IMG/VR virus record: IMGVR_UViG_3300044705_000041
Span: 1 to 48,059 of that record
Length of the DNA: 48,059 nt
Strand: one strand, 5' to 3'
Origin: a virus
Part shown: positions 13,842 to 23,012 of the stretch, piece after piece
Layout: each line of letters opens with the position of its first letter
Position numbering within the stretch: the first letter of the stretch is position 1
Translations under genes and position numbers: made by a program
The notes under the pieces: model-generated
What the model was told of the DNA's origin: nothing
The model's input: the letters and a program-made list of their open reading frames with translations, nothing else
Database searches by the model: none

Positions 13842-14016
13842 ATGAAAGCTAAACCAATAACTCGCCGCGAATTTAACGAACTGCAGCAAGATCGCCACAG
13901 AAGCCTTGCGGTTAGCTTCAAAGCATGACCCAGAGCATGAGATAAGGCTAACAACGGCGGAACGTAGATTGGATCGCATTGGACCTCCGCAGTGCGGGCT
14001 TGTAAGGCGTGGATGA
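13842..14016 (+). pseudogene. Small frame-interrupted gene before the terminase
   Basis: ATG 13842 reads MKAKPITRREFNELQQ and then stops early (13928). The plus-one frame from about 13886 reads sensibly (KIATEALRLASKHDPEHEIR ...) to a stop at 14014-14016. One extra base near 13885-13893 would join them into a protein of about 57 residues. Either a sequencing indel or a real lesion. The end overlaps the terminase small-subunit start. Confidence 0.5.
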
Positions 14017-14512
14017 ATCTAACCTTGGCGTACAGATGAGCGCAGGCAGACCATCAAGTTATACCCCAGAAATAGCCCGTCGAATCTGCGAAGCCTTGAT
14101 TGAAGGCCGCAGCCTACGCTCTATTTGCCGCGAGGAAGAATGGTGCCCATCTATTACTACTGTTATCAATTGGTTAGCGGCTGACAAAGAATTTCTTGCA
14201 CAATACACGCAAGCACGTGAGCAACAGGCTGAGTTAATGGCCGATGAGCTTATAGATATTGCAGACGATGGCACGAATGATTGGGTCGAGCGCGAGATGC
14301 GGAAAGGCAAAACCGAGATTCTGTGCGATCACGAACACATCAATCGTTCCAGGCTGCGAGTGGACACGCGCAAATGGGTAGCCGCTCGGTTACTTCCCAA
14401 GAAATACGGTGACAAAGTAGCTCTTACCGATCCTGAGGGCAATGCGCCTGTTGTAAAGGTTCTCATTGAAACAATTGGAGCTTCGAGTACGACTCCAGCC
14501 CAAGCAGGTTGA
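14009..14512 (+). CDS. Terminase small subunit (Sf6 gp1-like)
   Basis: Encodes 167 residues from GTG 14009; ATG 14036 is an alternative and gives 158. GRPSSYTPEIARRICEALIE, then SLRSICREEEWCPSITTVINW forms the N-terminal helix-turn-helix DNA-binding part typical of Sf6/P22-like small terminases. The conserved C-terminal box RLRVDTRKWVAARLLPKKYG follows. It recognises phage DNA and feeds the large subunit. The large-subunit gene overlaps its 3' end by 47 bases. Confidence 0.85.
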   Translation: MDESNLGVQMSAGRPSSYTPEIARRICEALIEGRSLRSICREEEWCPSITTVINWLAADKEFLAQYTQAREQQAELMADELIDIADDGTNDWVEREMRKGKTEILCDHEHINRSRLRVDTRKWVAARLLPKKYGDKVALTDPEGNAPVVKVLIETIGASSTTPAQAG

Positions 14513-16031
14513 TTTATGGAACGCCTGGGACGGGCCGACATACACACGCTTAGGCTACGGCGGGGCGCGTGGGGGGGCGAAGTCAGGCGGCGGACGCCGG
14601 GTAATGATACTCAGGCGCTTGAAGTACGCGAAATCCACCGGGCTTATCCTTCGCCGAACCTACAACGAACTGTATAAGTCTCACATCGTCAAGATGTTCG
14701 AAGAGTATCCCGCATTGCGTGATTGGTGGAGAGAGTCGAGTAAAGAGCTGGTATTCCCGAATGGCTCCAGGTTGTTCTTTGGCTCGGCTGATACTGAAGG
14801 CGCAATGAGTAACTTCTACTCGTCTGAGTTTGCCGACATTTGGCCGGACGAAGCGCAGGAGTTCTCCCAAGGCGAACTGGAAAGGCTTTCAGGCTCCAAC
14901 CGCTGTACTTCTAACGGCGAGATCGTGAGCAAGATGGTCTACACGTTCATGCCTGGCTTCTCTGAGTCTGGGCTTCCGCCTAAAGGCTTGAGCTACTTGA
15001 AAAGGGTATTTGTAGACAAAGACTTACGCGGACCCGAGAAGCAAAAGAACTGGCAGTTTATTCAAGCGTTTAGCTGGGACAATATCGAATGGGCACGTAA
15101 GGAGCTTGAACGTGATGGTGTAAGTGAAGAGGATTTCTACTCTTGGACTGAATCAGAGCGTCGAGAGTACTTCTTGACCCGCACGGAATATGGCGCAACT
15201 CTCGCAGCGATCACAGACGATAAACAGCGGGACGCATGGCTATTTGGTAAATGGGACGTATTCCAAGGGCAATACTTTCCACAGTTTGACCACGATAGGC
15301 ACGTAATCACGCTAGAACAAGCCAGGGAACGCATGAAACCGTGGCATAAGCGCTGGCTGTCAGGTGATTGGGGGTATGACCATCCACACGCGGTTTATAA
15401 GCACATCATGGATGAGCATGGGAGAGTCATTACCTATTGGGAGCAATGGGGCCGGGAGATGGCAGAGGACGCGCTAGGACGCCTAATTACCTCAGCCTGT
15501 AACGGGGAAAAGTTCGTCGCATTCCCGTTCTCTTGGGATGCTGGTAAGTTGTCACCACGATCTAAAGTGCCGCGTTCCATGATGCAGTACATGAACGACT
15601 CGCTTGGGCCTGGACTGCCGAAGGCCTTTCCCACCGACGCGCAGCCGGGATCACGGGTCGCAAGAGCGCGTTTGATGGCCCAAATGCTCGATTCCGGTTA
15701 TTGGCAGATTACGGAGAACTGCCAGCACTTAATTGAGTGTCTGCCGTCACTGATCCGTGACCCAAAGAACACGGAAGATGTGCTGAAGGTCGATTACCAA
15801 GAGAATCAAATCGGCGACGATCCTTACGATGGCGCTGGGATGGGCTTACAGTTCATGTGCGGCAACGTAAAGAAGCCGCCTGAGGTAGTAATTCAGGAGC
15901 GGGCGGCCATGATTCCAGATCCTACGCAACGATTCTTCTACACCTACAAGCAGAGAGCGGAACTGGCCAAGTCTCAGCAGCCGCAGAAGCAAATTAACCA
16001 GCCTAGCTGGATGTCGAGGATGCAGGATTGA
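14466..16031 (+). CDS. terL: Terminase large subunit
   Basis: Encodes 521 residues from TTG 14466, with AAAGG 6 bases upstream. Motor domain: a Walker A-like GGARGGAKSGG loop (32-42), then ILRRTY; Walker B FADIWPDEA (122-130) with the catalytic Glu. The C-terminal RNase H-like nuclease carries LSGDWGYDHPHAV (first Asp), AFPFSWDAG (second) and IGDDPYDGAGMG near the end (third). It packages DNA into proheads and cuts the concatemer. Identification is firm. Confidence 0.95.
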   Translation: MKQLELRVRLQPKQVDLWNAWDGPTYTRLGYGGARGGAKSGGGRRVMILRRLKYAKSTGLILRRTYNELYKSHIVKMFEEYPALRDWWRESSKELVFPNGSRLFFGSADTEGAMSNFYSSEFADIWPDEAQEFSQGELERLSGSNRCTSNGEIVSKMVYTFMPGFSESGLPPKGLSYLKRVFVDKDLRGPEKQKNWQFIQAFSWDNIEWARKELERDGVSEEDFYSWTESERREYFLTRTEYGATLAAITDDKQRDAWLFGKWDVFQGQYFPQFDHDRHVITLEQARERMKPWHKRWLSGDWGYDHPHAVYKHIMDEHGRVITYWEQWGREMAEDALGRLITSACNGEKFVAFPFSWDAGKLSPRSKVPRSMMQYMNDSLGPGLPKAFPTDAQPGSRVARARLMAQMLDSGYWQITENCQHLIECLPSLIRDPKNTEDVLKVDYQENQIGDDPYDGAGMGLQFMCGNVKKPPEVVIQERAAMIPDPTQRFFYTYKQRAELAKSQQPQKQINQPSWMSRMQD

Positions 16032-16342
16032 ACGATAAACCTCTGGGCCAACGCATTCGCGCCTTCTTTGAGCAACTCATAACCTCACGCCATGTGCGCT
16101 TCTTGGAAGCTGAGTTAATCCGCGTGAGATGCGAAAAGGACGCGGAGATACGACGATTGCTCGAGGATAAGATAAGCCTCAACGCGAAAGTTGAGAAGTT
16201 GGAACTGGCCTTGATGCCGAGAGCATTCCAGCCGAAAACCACCCAAGTTATGCCCGAGATCGTGTCAGAGCCGAGAAGTTACCAAGAGGCGCTTTTGCAG
16301 CACAATCGGGCGCAAGAACAAGAATCCGCAAAGGAGAACTAA
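16028..16342 (+). CDS. Coiled-coil protein after the terminase
   Basis: Encodes 104 residues from TTG 16028, overlapping the terminase stop. Residues 18-62 form a heptad-like coiled coil (FLEAELIRVRCEKDAEIRRL, then EDKISLNAKVEKLEL). The C-terminus is Gln/Glu-rich. It may be a small structural or packaging accessory, as often found between terminase and portal genes. No specific family is recognised. Confidence 0.6.
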   Translation: MNDKPLGQRIRAFFEQLITSRHVRFLEAELIRVRCEKDAEIRRLLEDKISLNAKVEKLELALMPRAFQPKTTQVMPEIVSEPRSYQEALLQHNRAQEQESAKEN

Positions 16343-16343
16343 A

Positions 16344-16547
16344 GTGGCAGAACAGCATTGGTCGTGTGGATGTTTCGCAGAGGACGGGAAGCTAATTCGT
16401 CAGTGTAAGCCCTGGCCGGAAGGTAAGGATTTGAAGGCGCACGAATCAAACGGCGTGGCGTTGCGTGATCCTTCGACGCCGTGTTTCCGCGAGAAGCAAG
16501 AGGCTGCAAGTCAGCCAGAGGAGGCCGCAGATGTCGTACAAGGCTAA
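16344..16547 (+). CDS. Small hypothetical protein
   Basis: Encodes 67 residues from GTG 16344, with AAAGGAG upstream. An N-terminal HWSCGCF ... IRQCKPWPEG segment holds three Cys that could bind zinc. The C-terminus is acidic. The next gene starts within its last codons. Confidence 0.55.
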   Translation: MAEQHWSCGCFAEDGKLIRQCKPWPEGKDLKAHESNGVALRDPSTPCFREKQEAASQPEEAADVVQG

Positions 16548-16929
16548 GGATGGTAAGCAGTTCGGCAATCGGCAGAAGCAGCGGGCTTACGACGAACGCC
16601 AATCTACGCAGCCCGCGCAAGATGAGCACGAAACGCCAGAAGCCGAAGGCCAAACTCACGGCGAAACCGACACCGAGACGCCAATCCATGAGTTTGTAGC
16701 ACAACACGGTCCTGCCCAGAAGATCGACATTCACCATGACCACGAGGCCGGCAAGCACGAAGTAACGTCTCATCACAGCGGGAAGAAACATCATTCGACT
16801 CATCCCAACGCGGAAGCGGCACACGAGCACGCCGCGCAAGCCGCTGGACTGAATCAGGAAAACGAGCAGGAACAAGAGGGCTACGCAGAGCCGAGCGAGC
16901 AGCAGAGCTACGCGATACCGGGGATGTAG
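16531..16929 (+). CDS. His/Glu-rich hypothetical protein
   Basis: Encodes 132 residues from ATG 16531, with GAGGAGG upstream; an in-frame start at 16465 lies inside the previous gene. It is very hydrophilic, low-complexity and rich in His, Glu and Gln (KIDIHHDHEAGKHEV, then HHSGKKHHS), probably disordered or metal-binding. It lies between terminase and portal, like other phage accessory virion or DNA-binding proteins. Confidence 0.6.
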   Translation: MSYKAKDGKQFGNRQKQRAYDERQSTQPAQDEHETPEAEGQTHGETDTETPIHEFVAQHGPAQKIDIHHDHEAGKHEVTSHHSGKKHHSTHPNAEAAHEHAAQAAGLNQENEQEQEGYAEPSEQQSYAIPGM

Positions 16930-17160
16930 ATGGATTATCAACGATTTTACATATCCCGCTCTGAATTCATGCAAGCTATGGGCTATGAGCCATCACCCGA
17001 TTCTATCGGCGTAGTTATAACCAATGGCGACCGGACTGCCGTTCTAGCTGAATACATCTTCACAGATGAGCCTGAGCCTGAATTCGTTCAGCCAGCGGAG
17101 ATTGCCGAACTAGAGCGCATTTACGCTCTCAGCGACCCTAGGCCATGCAGGAGTCTTTAG
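16930..17160 (+). CDS. Small hypothetical protein
   Basis: Encodes 76 residues and begins immediately after the preceding stop. Strand-rich N-terminus (FYISRSEFMQAMGY), then IGVVITNGDRTAVLAEYIF and an acidic tail. No family is recognised. The 3' end overlaps the next start by 16 bases. Confidence 0.5.
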   Translation: MDYQRFYISRSEFMQAMGYEPSPDSIGVVITNGDRTAVLAEYIFTDEPEPEFVQPAEIAELERIYALSDPRPCRSL

Positions 17161-17360
17161 CCCATACCGCCTATCAGTACGGCGTTCACGCCAGAGTTAC
17201 AGGCAAGCTCCGCGTCTCGCCGTTCTACAACGAGAAAATGATAGGTCAAGACGGCTCAAAGATTGACATCACGAGCGTCCTAGATGCCTTCTGGTATGCC
17301 GGATATGACGGAGAAGTGATCGAGAACGCCGAAATTCAAGTCGATGCCCTTCCACAGTAA
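17145..17360 (+). CDS. Small hypothetical protein
   Basis: Encodes 71 residues from ATG 17145. It has an aromatic pattern (AYQYGVHARVTGKL, then LDAFWYAGYDG) and an acidic end. No known family is recognised. It overlaps both neighbouring genes slightly, a sign of a compact operon. Confidence 0.5.
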   Translation: MQESLAHTAYQYGVHARVTGKLRVSPFYNEKMIGQDGSKIDITSVLDAFWYAGYDGEVIENAEIQVDALPQ

Positions 17361-17508
17361 AGCCCAGCAGCGATTTCTCGAAGCCCATCCCGAGAAAGTA
17401 GGCGGGAAAGCGAAGCTCAAGGAATGGGAGCAAGCTACTAACTTCTCACGGCTGCCAGAGAAGAAAGGTTTAGCAAAACGCCAGTTGGAGCGCAGGCAAA
17501 ATGGCTGA
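17344..17508 (+). CDS. Small basic protein, DUF3008-like
   Basis: Encodes 54 residues from ATG 17344. The N-terminus MPFHSKAQQRFLEAHPEK resembles the small phage family whose members begin M-P-x-x-S-K-A-Q-x-R-F (DUF3008-like). It is strongly basic (KAKLKEW, AKRQLERRQ). Overlaps the genes on either side. The family match is tentative. Confidence 0.55.
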   Translation: MPFHSKAQQRFLEAHPEKVGGKAKLKEWEQATNFSRLPEKKGLAKRQLERRQNG

Positions 17509-17701
17509 ACACTTCATGCAACATGCTACTGCCCGAATGAAGGCCAAAGGAACGAAAGGGCTATTCAAGCGTCAGGCAGAGCGGCACGGAATGACTACGG
17601 CGGAGTGGGCGCACCACGAAGAGAACTCACCCAATCCGAAGCAGCGCCAACGCGCCAATTTCGCCGAAGTAGGAATGCGCCTTAGCAAACATCGTGGCTG
17701 A
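17501..17701 (+). CDS. Small basic hypothetical protein
   Basis: Encodes 66 residues from ATG 17501, overlapping the previous stop. Basic and helical (HATARMKAKGTKGLFKRQAE), ending with NFAEVGMRLSKHRG. Such small basic proteins often sit just before portal genes. The portal GTG start overlaps its end by 8 bases. Confidence 0.55.
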   Translation: MAEHFMQHATARMKAKGTKGLFKRQAERHGMTTAEWAHHEENSPNPKQRQRANFAEVGMRLSKHRG

Positions 17702-20168
17702 CCTCGAAACTCCAGTAGAACAATCAGAGCAAGAAGGCGAAGTCCAAGAGCAGGAATTTCAATTTCCGCCTGACCTTGGCGTCTATGAGCCTTTCGACTT
17801 CACTCCTGAGCCGTTTGTAACTCTGGATCAGAAGTCTCAAGGCGTCTTGCTCGAACTCTGCCGTAATTGCGCGAAGCGCGATATGGCGGCTCGGCGCATG
17901 GAGATCGAGCAGGCGTGGGAAGCGAGACTCTTCAAGCGCGGCTATCAATATTTGTTCCCTCGACGCGGCGGCGGTTGGCAGCTCTGGAGCGCAGCGACAA
18001 ACAAAACATGGTCGCAGATGCAAGGAGCCCAAGTCTATGAAACCAATATTTACGGTGCTCACTGCGAAATCATTACCTCTGCCCTTGTCAGAGATATACC
18101 TAATGGCAGGTTTGAGCCTGTTGATCCTAACTCTGGCCCTGACATTACGGCATCGGAGAAAGCAGAAGAGTTTAAGGACGTTTTCGCTAAGAACAACGAT
18201 CTTAAAGAACTGCACACTCAAGCCGCAGACTACATGTGTACAGACGGGCGCGTTCTCTTCTATACGAGCTACGTACTCGATGGACAACGGTTTGGGTTTG
18301 AGGACGATCTGGCTGAAACTGCCGTAGTTCCAGAGGATGAAGCCGAATCGGGAGAAACGCCGCAATCACGTAAGCCGCGAGGCCGGGAAGTAGTCAAAGT
18401 ATTCGGCAAGTTAGAGCACAAAGTTCCCATGACCGCGAAAGACATTCACGGCATGGATTACATTCAGCTCTTTGAGGACGTAGACGAAGCCCAAGCTAAA
18501 GCAGCCTTTCCGTGGGTTCAAGACAAGATCAAAGCAGGTGGCGGAGTCGGAGAGATCGGCATTGACCGGATCGCACGCATTAACGTTGCGCTGGCATTAG
18601 AAGGCGGATACGTCACAGCCGACACCTTCAACCGCGATACCACAAAAACTTATACGTGGCTCCGTCCAGCGCATTACTACCGCATTGAAGATCAAGAAAT
18701 CCGGCAAGAGTTCTTTGATAAGTTCCCGGACGGCCTGTTGGCTGTTTTTGTTGGTGGGCAGGATGCTCTTGCATTCGTTCGTAACGAGTGCATGGATGAC
18801 CACTTACACGTACTTCAAGCGTTGCCGGGATCAGGCCAAAACCGCGCTGCATTGATGTCAAAAGTCCTGTCTCTCCAGAAGAGATTGAATAACTGGATTG
18901 ACTTACTGAATGACTTTTTCATTCGCACCGTGCCGCGTACTTACCTTGATGCGGAAATCTTCAACGTAGCTGCGTTAGTAAATCAGGCCCGCGTCCCTGG
19001 AGATATAAAGCCGTTTCAGTCGCAACCGGGCAGGCCTATGACCGAACTGATGGGTCAAGACCCGATGCCGACGCATCAACCGAGTCTGCCCGAGTTCATT
19101 CAACTCTTTTTTGGGGAATTCGCAGAGCAACTCTCAGGCGCTTTGCCTGCTCTCTTTGGCGGGGACAACGATCAGGATACTTACCGAGGTTTGGCCTTAC
19201 AGCGGTCCTCGGCGCTTGGCAGACTTGGGACGCCTTACGGACGTATTGAATCAGCAGCGGCTTGTTACAACCGTCAGGCCGTGATGCTGGCTGCGAAGTG
19301 CAGAGAAGCTCGCGGAGAAAGTCAGATTGCATGGTCTACGGATGACGGGCGCAAGCTCATCATGGAAGTAGCCGACCTCAAAGGCAATGTACTGTGCTTC
19401 CCTGAAAAAGATTCCACAATCCCCGAATCAGCCGATGAAGAAGCTACGCGCTGGCAGAACTTTCTAGCCGAAGCTCCAAATAACCCGATTTCTCAGAAGT
19501 TGCTCGCTAATCCCATGAACCTCAGAACGGCTAAGGACAAGGCGAGATACCACGATCTTGAGATTCCAGAGGCCGACTCGGTAGATAAACAGATTGCTGA
19601 GTTTGAAATCCTGTTGAAGCGCAAGCCCGCGCCTTTGCCGAATCCGCAAGTCGTCCAAGCCCAAGAGCAGTTAAAGCAGGCTGAACTGATGGCAACGCAG
19701 GAAGGCCCAGAAGCCTTAGAGAAGTTCCAGGCGATGAAGGCTCAGGCGATGCAAGCGATACAGGCATTGCCGCAGATGATTTCGTCTTACCCTGTCGCGC
19801 AGGATGCCTCAGAAGATCACGGCACAGAAGCCCAAGTCTGTTTCCAGAAGATGAACTCAGCCGAAGGCCGCAAGCTAAAAAACGGGACGCCTGAACAGCA
19901 AAAGGCTTACGCGAATTTACACCTTCATTGGCAAGAGCATACCGAGATGCAGCAAAAGCTGAATCCGCCGAAGCCAAACGAGAAACCTGCGTCCGTATCG
20001 TTCAGCTTCCCGATGGACAAAATGCCGCCTGAGATCGCGGCCCAAGCCCTTGCGGGAGCGGGAATTCAGGCTACTCCAAATCAATTTATGCAACAGGACG
20101 CGACAGAAACAGAACAGAAGATCACGGAGAAAGCGGCGGATTATGGCCGCACCGGATCGGTAATGTAA
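17694..20168 (+). CDS. Portal protein, P22-like
   Basis: Encodes 824 residues from GTG 17694, larger than P22 portal (725). After an acidic N-terminal leader the core begins with LLELCRNCAKRDMAARRMEIEQ, then a Trp-rich segment (GWQLWSAATNKTWSQMQ). The centre (GSGQNRAALMSKVLSLQKRL, then NWIDLLNDFFIRTVPRTYLDAE) is typical of P22-type portals. The C-terminal 180 residues are Gln/Ala-rich helices, likely a barrel extension. It forms the dodecameric DNA channel and terminase dock. Confidence 0.85.
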   Translation: MADLETPVEQSEQEGEVQEQEFQFPPDLGVYEPFDFTPEPFVTLDQKSQGVLLELCRNCAKRDMAARRMEIEQAWEARLFKRGYQYLFPRRGGGWQLWSAATNKTWSQMQGAQVYETNIYGAHCEIITSALVRDIPNGRFEPVDPNSGPDITASEKAEEFKDVFAKNNDLKELHTQAADYMCTDGRVLFYTSYVLDGQRFGFEDDLAETAVVPEDEAESGETPQSRKPRGREVVKVFGKLEHKVPMTAKDIHGMDYIQLFEDVDEAQAKAAFPWVQDKIKAGGGVGEIGIDRIARINVALALEGGYVTADTFNRDTTKTYTWLRPAHYYRIEDQEIRQEFFDKFPDGLLAVFVGGQDALAFVRNECMDDHLHVLQALPGSGQNRAALMSKVLSLQKRLNNWIDLLNDFFIRTVPRTYLDAEIFNVAALVNQARVPGDIKPFQSQPGRPMTELMGQDPMPTHQPSLPEFIQLFFGEFAEQLSGALPALFGGDNDQDTYRGLALQRSSALGRLGTPYGRIESAAACYNRQAVMLAAKCREARGESQIAWSTDDGRKLIMEVADLKGNVLCFPEKDSTIPESADEEATRWQNFLAEAPNNPISQKLLANPMNLRTAKDKARYHDLEIPEADSVDKQIAEFEILLKRKPAPLPNPQVVQAQEQLKQAELMATQEGPEALEKFQAMKAQAMQAIQALPQMISSYPVAQDASEDHGTEAQVCFQKMNSAEGRKLKNGTPEQQKAYANLHLHWQEHTEMQQKLNPPKPNEKPASVSFSFPMDKMPPEIAAQALAGAGIQATPNQFMQQDATETEQKITEKAADYGRTGSVM

Positions 20169-20178
20169 CTCAGGAGAA
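20166..20178 (+). promoter_or_regulatory. TAACTCAGGAGAA leader box, copy 1
   Basis: The 13-base TAACTCAGGAGAA precedes the scaffold start. The same 13 bases precede the genes at 23242 (23225-23237) and 24380 (24363-24375). It holds the AGGAG ribosome site and, in each case, is placed at or just after the upstream stop codon. It looks like a duplicated translation-initiation leader. Confidence 0.7.
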
Positions 20179-20181
20179 TAC

Positions 20182-21423
20182 ATGGAAGGCGAAGCAGCAG
20201 TAATCGAGCAGCCAATAGAATCAGGCGAGGAAACCGTTGAGACGGTAGAAACTCAGGAAACTCCGACTCAGGACGTAACCGAAACTGAAACTCAGGACAC
20301 CGAACAAGTAGAAACGGATGCGGATGGCCGGACACTGCCTAAAGACGTTCAGGCTGCGCTCAAATCACTTCGGGAAACTAACCCAAAAGTCGCAAAAGCG
20401 CTGCGCGAGTCGTATTTCTCTCATCAGCAGTTTCTTGCGAACTTCAAAAACCCAAATGAAGCCAAAGCTGCAAAGGTCGCACTGGATACTATCGGCGGAG
20501 CGGCTGGGATTGCTGAACTCAGAGAGCAAGTACAAGCCGCAGAGTACCTCGACCAAGCCGCAGAATCTGGCGATCCATCACTTATCGAGGATTGGGTTAA
20601 AGACTTTCCCGAAGGCTTCAAGAAAGTCATGCCATTTGCGATTAAGCAGTTTCAGCAAATGGACGCACAGGGTTTTGCGAAGGCCGTTAAACCTCACGTT
20701 TATGCCGCTCTTGAGTCGGTGCAGCTCGCCGAGAGACTTGCAGAAGCCTTTGACGCCGTAGAAGCCGGGAATAAGCAGCAGGCGCAGACGCTTTTGCGGA
20801 ATGTGTACGCTTGGCTCGACAAACAGAAGCAGGAAGCGGCCCAACTTAGTCAGGAATCTGGGAAACAGGGCGACGATAAGCTCTCCGACCGCGAAAAAGC
20901 TCTCAACGACAAGGAGCAAAAGCTCTTTCAGGGTGAAATTGGCCGCGAAACCTTCCGCCATCAGAATGATTCAGTTGAAAAAGCTCTCTCTCCTTACCTG
21001 AAGGGCAAAAATCTCGCTCCGCAAGCGAAAGCGCGTCTACTCAAGACGATCAACGGAGATATTAACGAAACTTTACGCAAAGATCAGAACTACCAGCGCC
21101 AGGTTAAAGCATTTCTGGCGAAAAAGGACTCACAAGGCACGATCAACTTCATCAAGGGTCACTTAGACACGGTTGTAAGTGAGATCGTGCGCGGCGCATG
21201 GAAGGATTTATACGGATCAGCGCCAGTTACACCAAAAGTTCAGCAGCAACAGCAGAAACAGCAAGATCAAAAGCCGCAGACCGTCGGCGCACCAATCAAA
21301 GTAGCTAAAAAGCCAGCCTTGAATGAAATCGTCAAGGATAACGGCTACATGGAGGCTTACATCGCTGGCAAGGCGATTATGGCCGCAGGCCCGCTCAAGG
21401 GAAAGATGGTCACATGGCGATAA
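20182..21423 (+). CDS. Capsid scaffolding-like protein
   Basis: Encodes 413 residues. The first 50 are very acidic and Thr/Glu-rich. Helical segments follow (AALKSLRETNPKVAKALRES, then a long Ala/Glu/Gln coiled-coil region at 90-260), and a basic C-terminal part ends in KGKMVTWR. Acidic helical proteins encoded between portal and major capsid are usually scaffolds that guide prohead assembly. The assignment rests on position and composition. The next gene overlaps its end by 10 bases. Confidence 0.7.
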   Translation: MEGEAAVIEQPIESGEETVETVETQETPTQDVTETETQDTEQVETDADGRTLPKDVQAALKSLRETNPKVAKALRESYFSHQQFLANFKNPNEAKAAKVALDTIGGAAGIAELREQVQAAEYLDQAAESGDPSLIEDWVKDFPEGFKKVMPFAIKQFQQMDAQGFAKAVKPHVYAALESVQLAERLAEAFDAVEAGNKQQAQTLLRNVYAWLDKQKQEAAQLSQESGKQGDDKLSDREKALNDKEQKLFQGEIGRETFRHQNDSVEKALSPYLKGKNLAPQAKARLLKTINGDINETLRKDQNYQRQVKAFLAKKDSQGTINFIKGHLDTVVSEIVRGAWKDLYGSAPVTPKVQQQQQKQQDQKPQTVGAPIKVAKKPALNEIVKDNGYMEAYIAGKAIMAAGPLKGKMVTWR

Positions 21424-21611
21424 ACAGAGACTTGACATGTGCCTATTGCAGTGCCGCGAAAGTAATGATAGAGACGCGGCCAGGTTGGCTATCTCTTGGC
21501 TGTCAAGATTGCGACATTCTTAGTCAGTTCAGCCCGGACAGTGGCGACCTCTCAAGTCGTAAAACTGATGAACACTGTCCTAATCAGGCAGTACCCGCAG
21601 CTAAGGGCTAA
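21414..21611 (+). CDS. Small zinc-finger protein between scaffold and capsid
   Basis: Encodes 65 residues from ATG 21414, overlapping the scaffold stop. CAYCSAAKV and LGCQDCDIL give a CxxC ... CxxC ribbon. Function is unknown; its place inside the head operon is unusual for a zinc-finger protein. Confidence 0.6.
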   Translation: MAINRDLTCAYCSAAKVMIETRPGWLSLGCQDCDILSQFSPDSGDLSSRKTDEHCPNQAVPAAKG

Positions 21612-21674
21612 GTTGCGGTTCCATCGCGTAGTGCTCAGGACACAACGGGGATGAGACTCTAAAAGGAAAAGCAA

Positions 21675-23012
21675 ATGGCCTCACCTCTTCAAGAGGCAGC
21701 GGTAGAGTCCATCGAAATTGATGCGTTTGCGAAAGAAATCCCGGACTTAGTACCGGAATTCGATACGCTCTACTCGTTCGCCAAGAAAAACTTCAAGACA
21801 GTTCCAAGCTCAAACATCACAGAAGGCGGCGGCACAACTCGCCCATCGGCGCGTGTACCGTTCCGCGTGCAGCAAGGCTCACCAATCGTTCAGGGCACAG
21901 GCAACGGCGACGGAATTGGTCGCGGCACTGGCTCGCAGTGGAAATCCTTCGCCCTTAGCCCGGTTGTAATCCTCGCGGCCAACGAAATCACTTGGCTGGC
22001 AAAGAAAGCTACCGAAGGCAAAGAGCGCGGGGCGTTCAACGTCTCGGCGCAGGAACTCAAGAACTCTCTTGCGGCCTGCACTCGCGGCATCGAAGGCTTG
22101 ATGAACGGCGACGGTTCAGGTGCCGTTGACCAAATCCCTTCAACTGCAACTGTTTCCAGTAACTCTGGATCGGGCAATCAGACATCGTTCATCTCAGGAC
22201 TGAACAATGTCGCAGGGTTTACCGATCAGCAGGTGATCTCGGTCTATCCGTCAGTCGGTGGAACGTCACGCGGAACGGCAACTATTTCGGTTGTCGATCC
22301 AGTCACCAATACCCTGTGGTTCTCAACCGCACTTCCTTCAACGGGCGGAGCGACGGCGACAGGTGATTTCCTGATGGTTTCAGGCGGTGCGGCTACAGGC
22401 GCAGCGGGCAGTTCAGTCCTTGGACTGCGTTTCTGGCAGAACAACGGTAACACCGGAACGTTTGCCGGATTCAACCGTGCTAACTTCCCTGGCCGTCAAT
22501 CTACCCCGACGATCAACCTTAGCGGGGCTCCGGTAACTCAGTCTGTTGGGTTGCGGGCAGCTACGTTGATGGGCCGTTCATTGGGGCCGGATGCCGACAG
22601 CGTAAAGAATGCTCGTTGGTACACCGGGCCGGATCAAGGTATGGCGATTTCCAACCTGTACTACAACGTGCAGATTGCGAACGCTCAGGAAGTCAAGGGA
22701 GATACCCCGCTCGATATGGGCAAGAAATTCTTCCCTGCAACTTTCTGCAACCGTGAACTCATGGTTTCGTGGACTGCTAAACCTGGCCGTCTCGACCTAT
22801 TCACGCCGGACACTTGGTACATCTTTGAAACCGCACCGCTGGAGTTGTACGACTTTGGCGGCGGGTCAACGGTCATGCCAGTTCCCGATGTCGCTGGCTC
22901 AGGTTCCTACCTGACCTCGTACATCATGGCGTACATCACCGCTTTCAACGTCTGCAACAGCAACATGCAATCGGGATGCTACATCCAGTCAGCAGGCCAG
23001 CCAGCGATCTAA
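21675..23012 (+). CDS. Major capsid protein (probable HK97 fold)
   Basis: Encodes 445 residues from ATG 21675, with AAAAGG upstream. A helical N-arm (ESIEIDAFAKEIPDLVPEFD) precedes a Gly/Ser-rich insertion region (about 45-80 and 145-260) and a C-terminal core with FCNRELMVSWTAKPGRLDLF, then WYIFETAPLELYDFGGG. Large head proteins following a scaffold gene in podoviruses have the HK97 fold. The Gly/Ser-rich 200-260 region may be an inserted surface domain. Identification is by position, length and composition. Confidence 0.75.
   Translation: MASPLQEAAVESIEIDAFAKEIPDLVPEFDTLYSFAKKNFKTVPSSNITEGGGTTRPSARVPFRVQQGSPIVQGTGNGDGIGRGTGSQWKSFALSPVVILAANEITWLAKKATEGKERGAFNVSAQELKNSLAACTRGIEGLMNGDGSGAVDQIPSTATVSSNSGSGNQTSFISGLNNVAGFTDQQVISVYPSVGGTSRGTATISVVDPVTNTLWFSTALPSTGGATATGDFLMVSGGAATGAAGSSVLGLRFWQNNGNTGTFAGFNRANFPGRQSTPTINLSGAPVTQSVGLRAATLMGRSLGPDADSVKNARWYTGPDQGMAISNLYYNVQIANAQEVKGDTPLDMGKKFFPATFCNRELMVSWTAKPGRLDLFTPDTWYIFETAPLELYDFGGGSTVMPVPDVAGSGSYLTSYIMAYITAFNVCNSNMQSGCYIQSAGQPAI

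Noticed and set aside
16339-16974. Minus-strand 211-codon frame
   Set aside because: Antisense to three genes with good starts; its Leu/Val/Arg-rich translation is a complement artefact of His/Gln/Glu-rich sense codons.
19531-19977. Minus-strand 148-codon frame in the portal gene
   Set aside because: Ala/Ser/Leu/Arg-rich mirror of the portal codons; no ribosome site, and the sense gene is certain.
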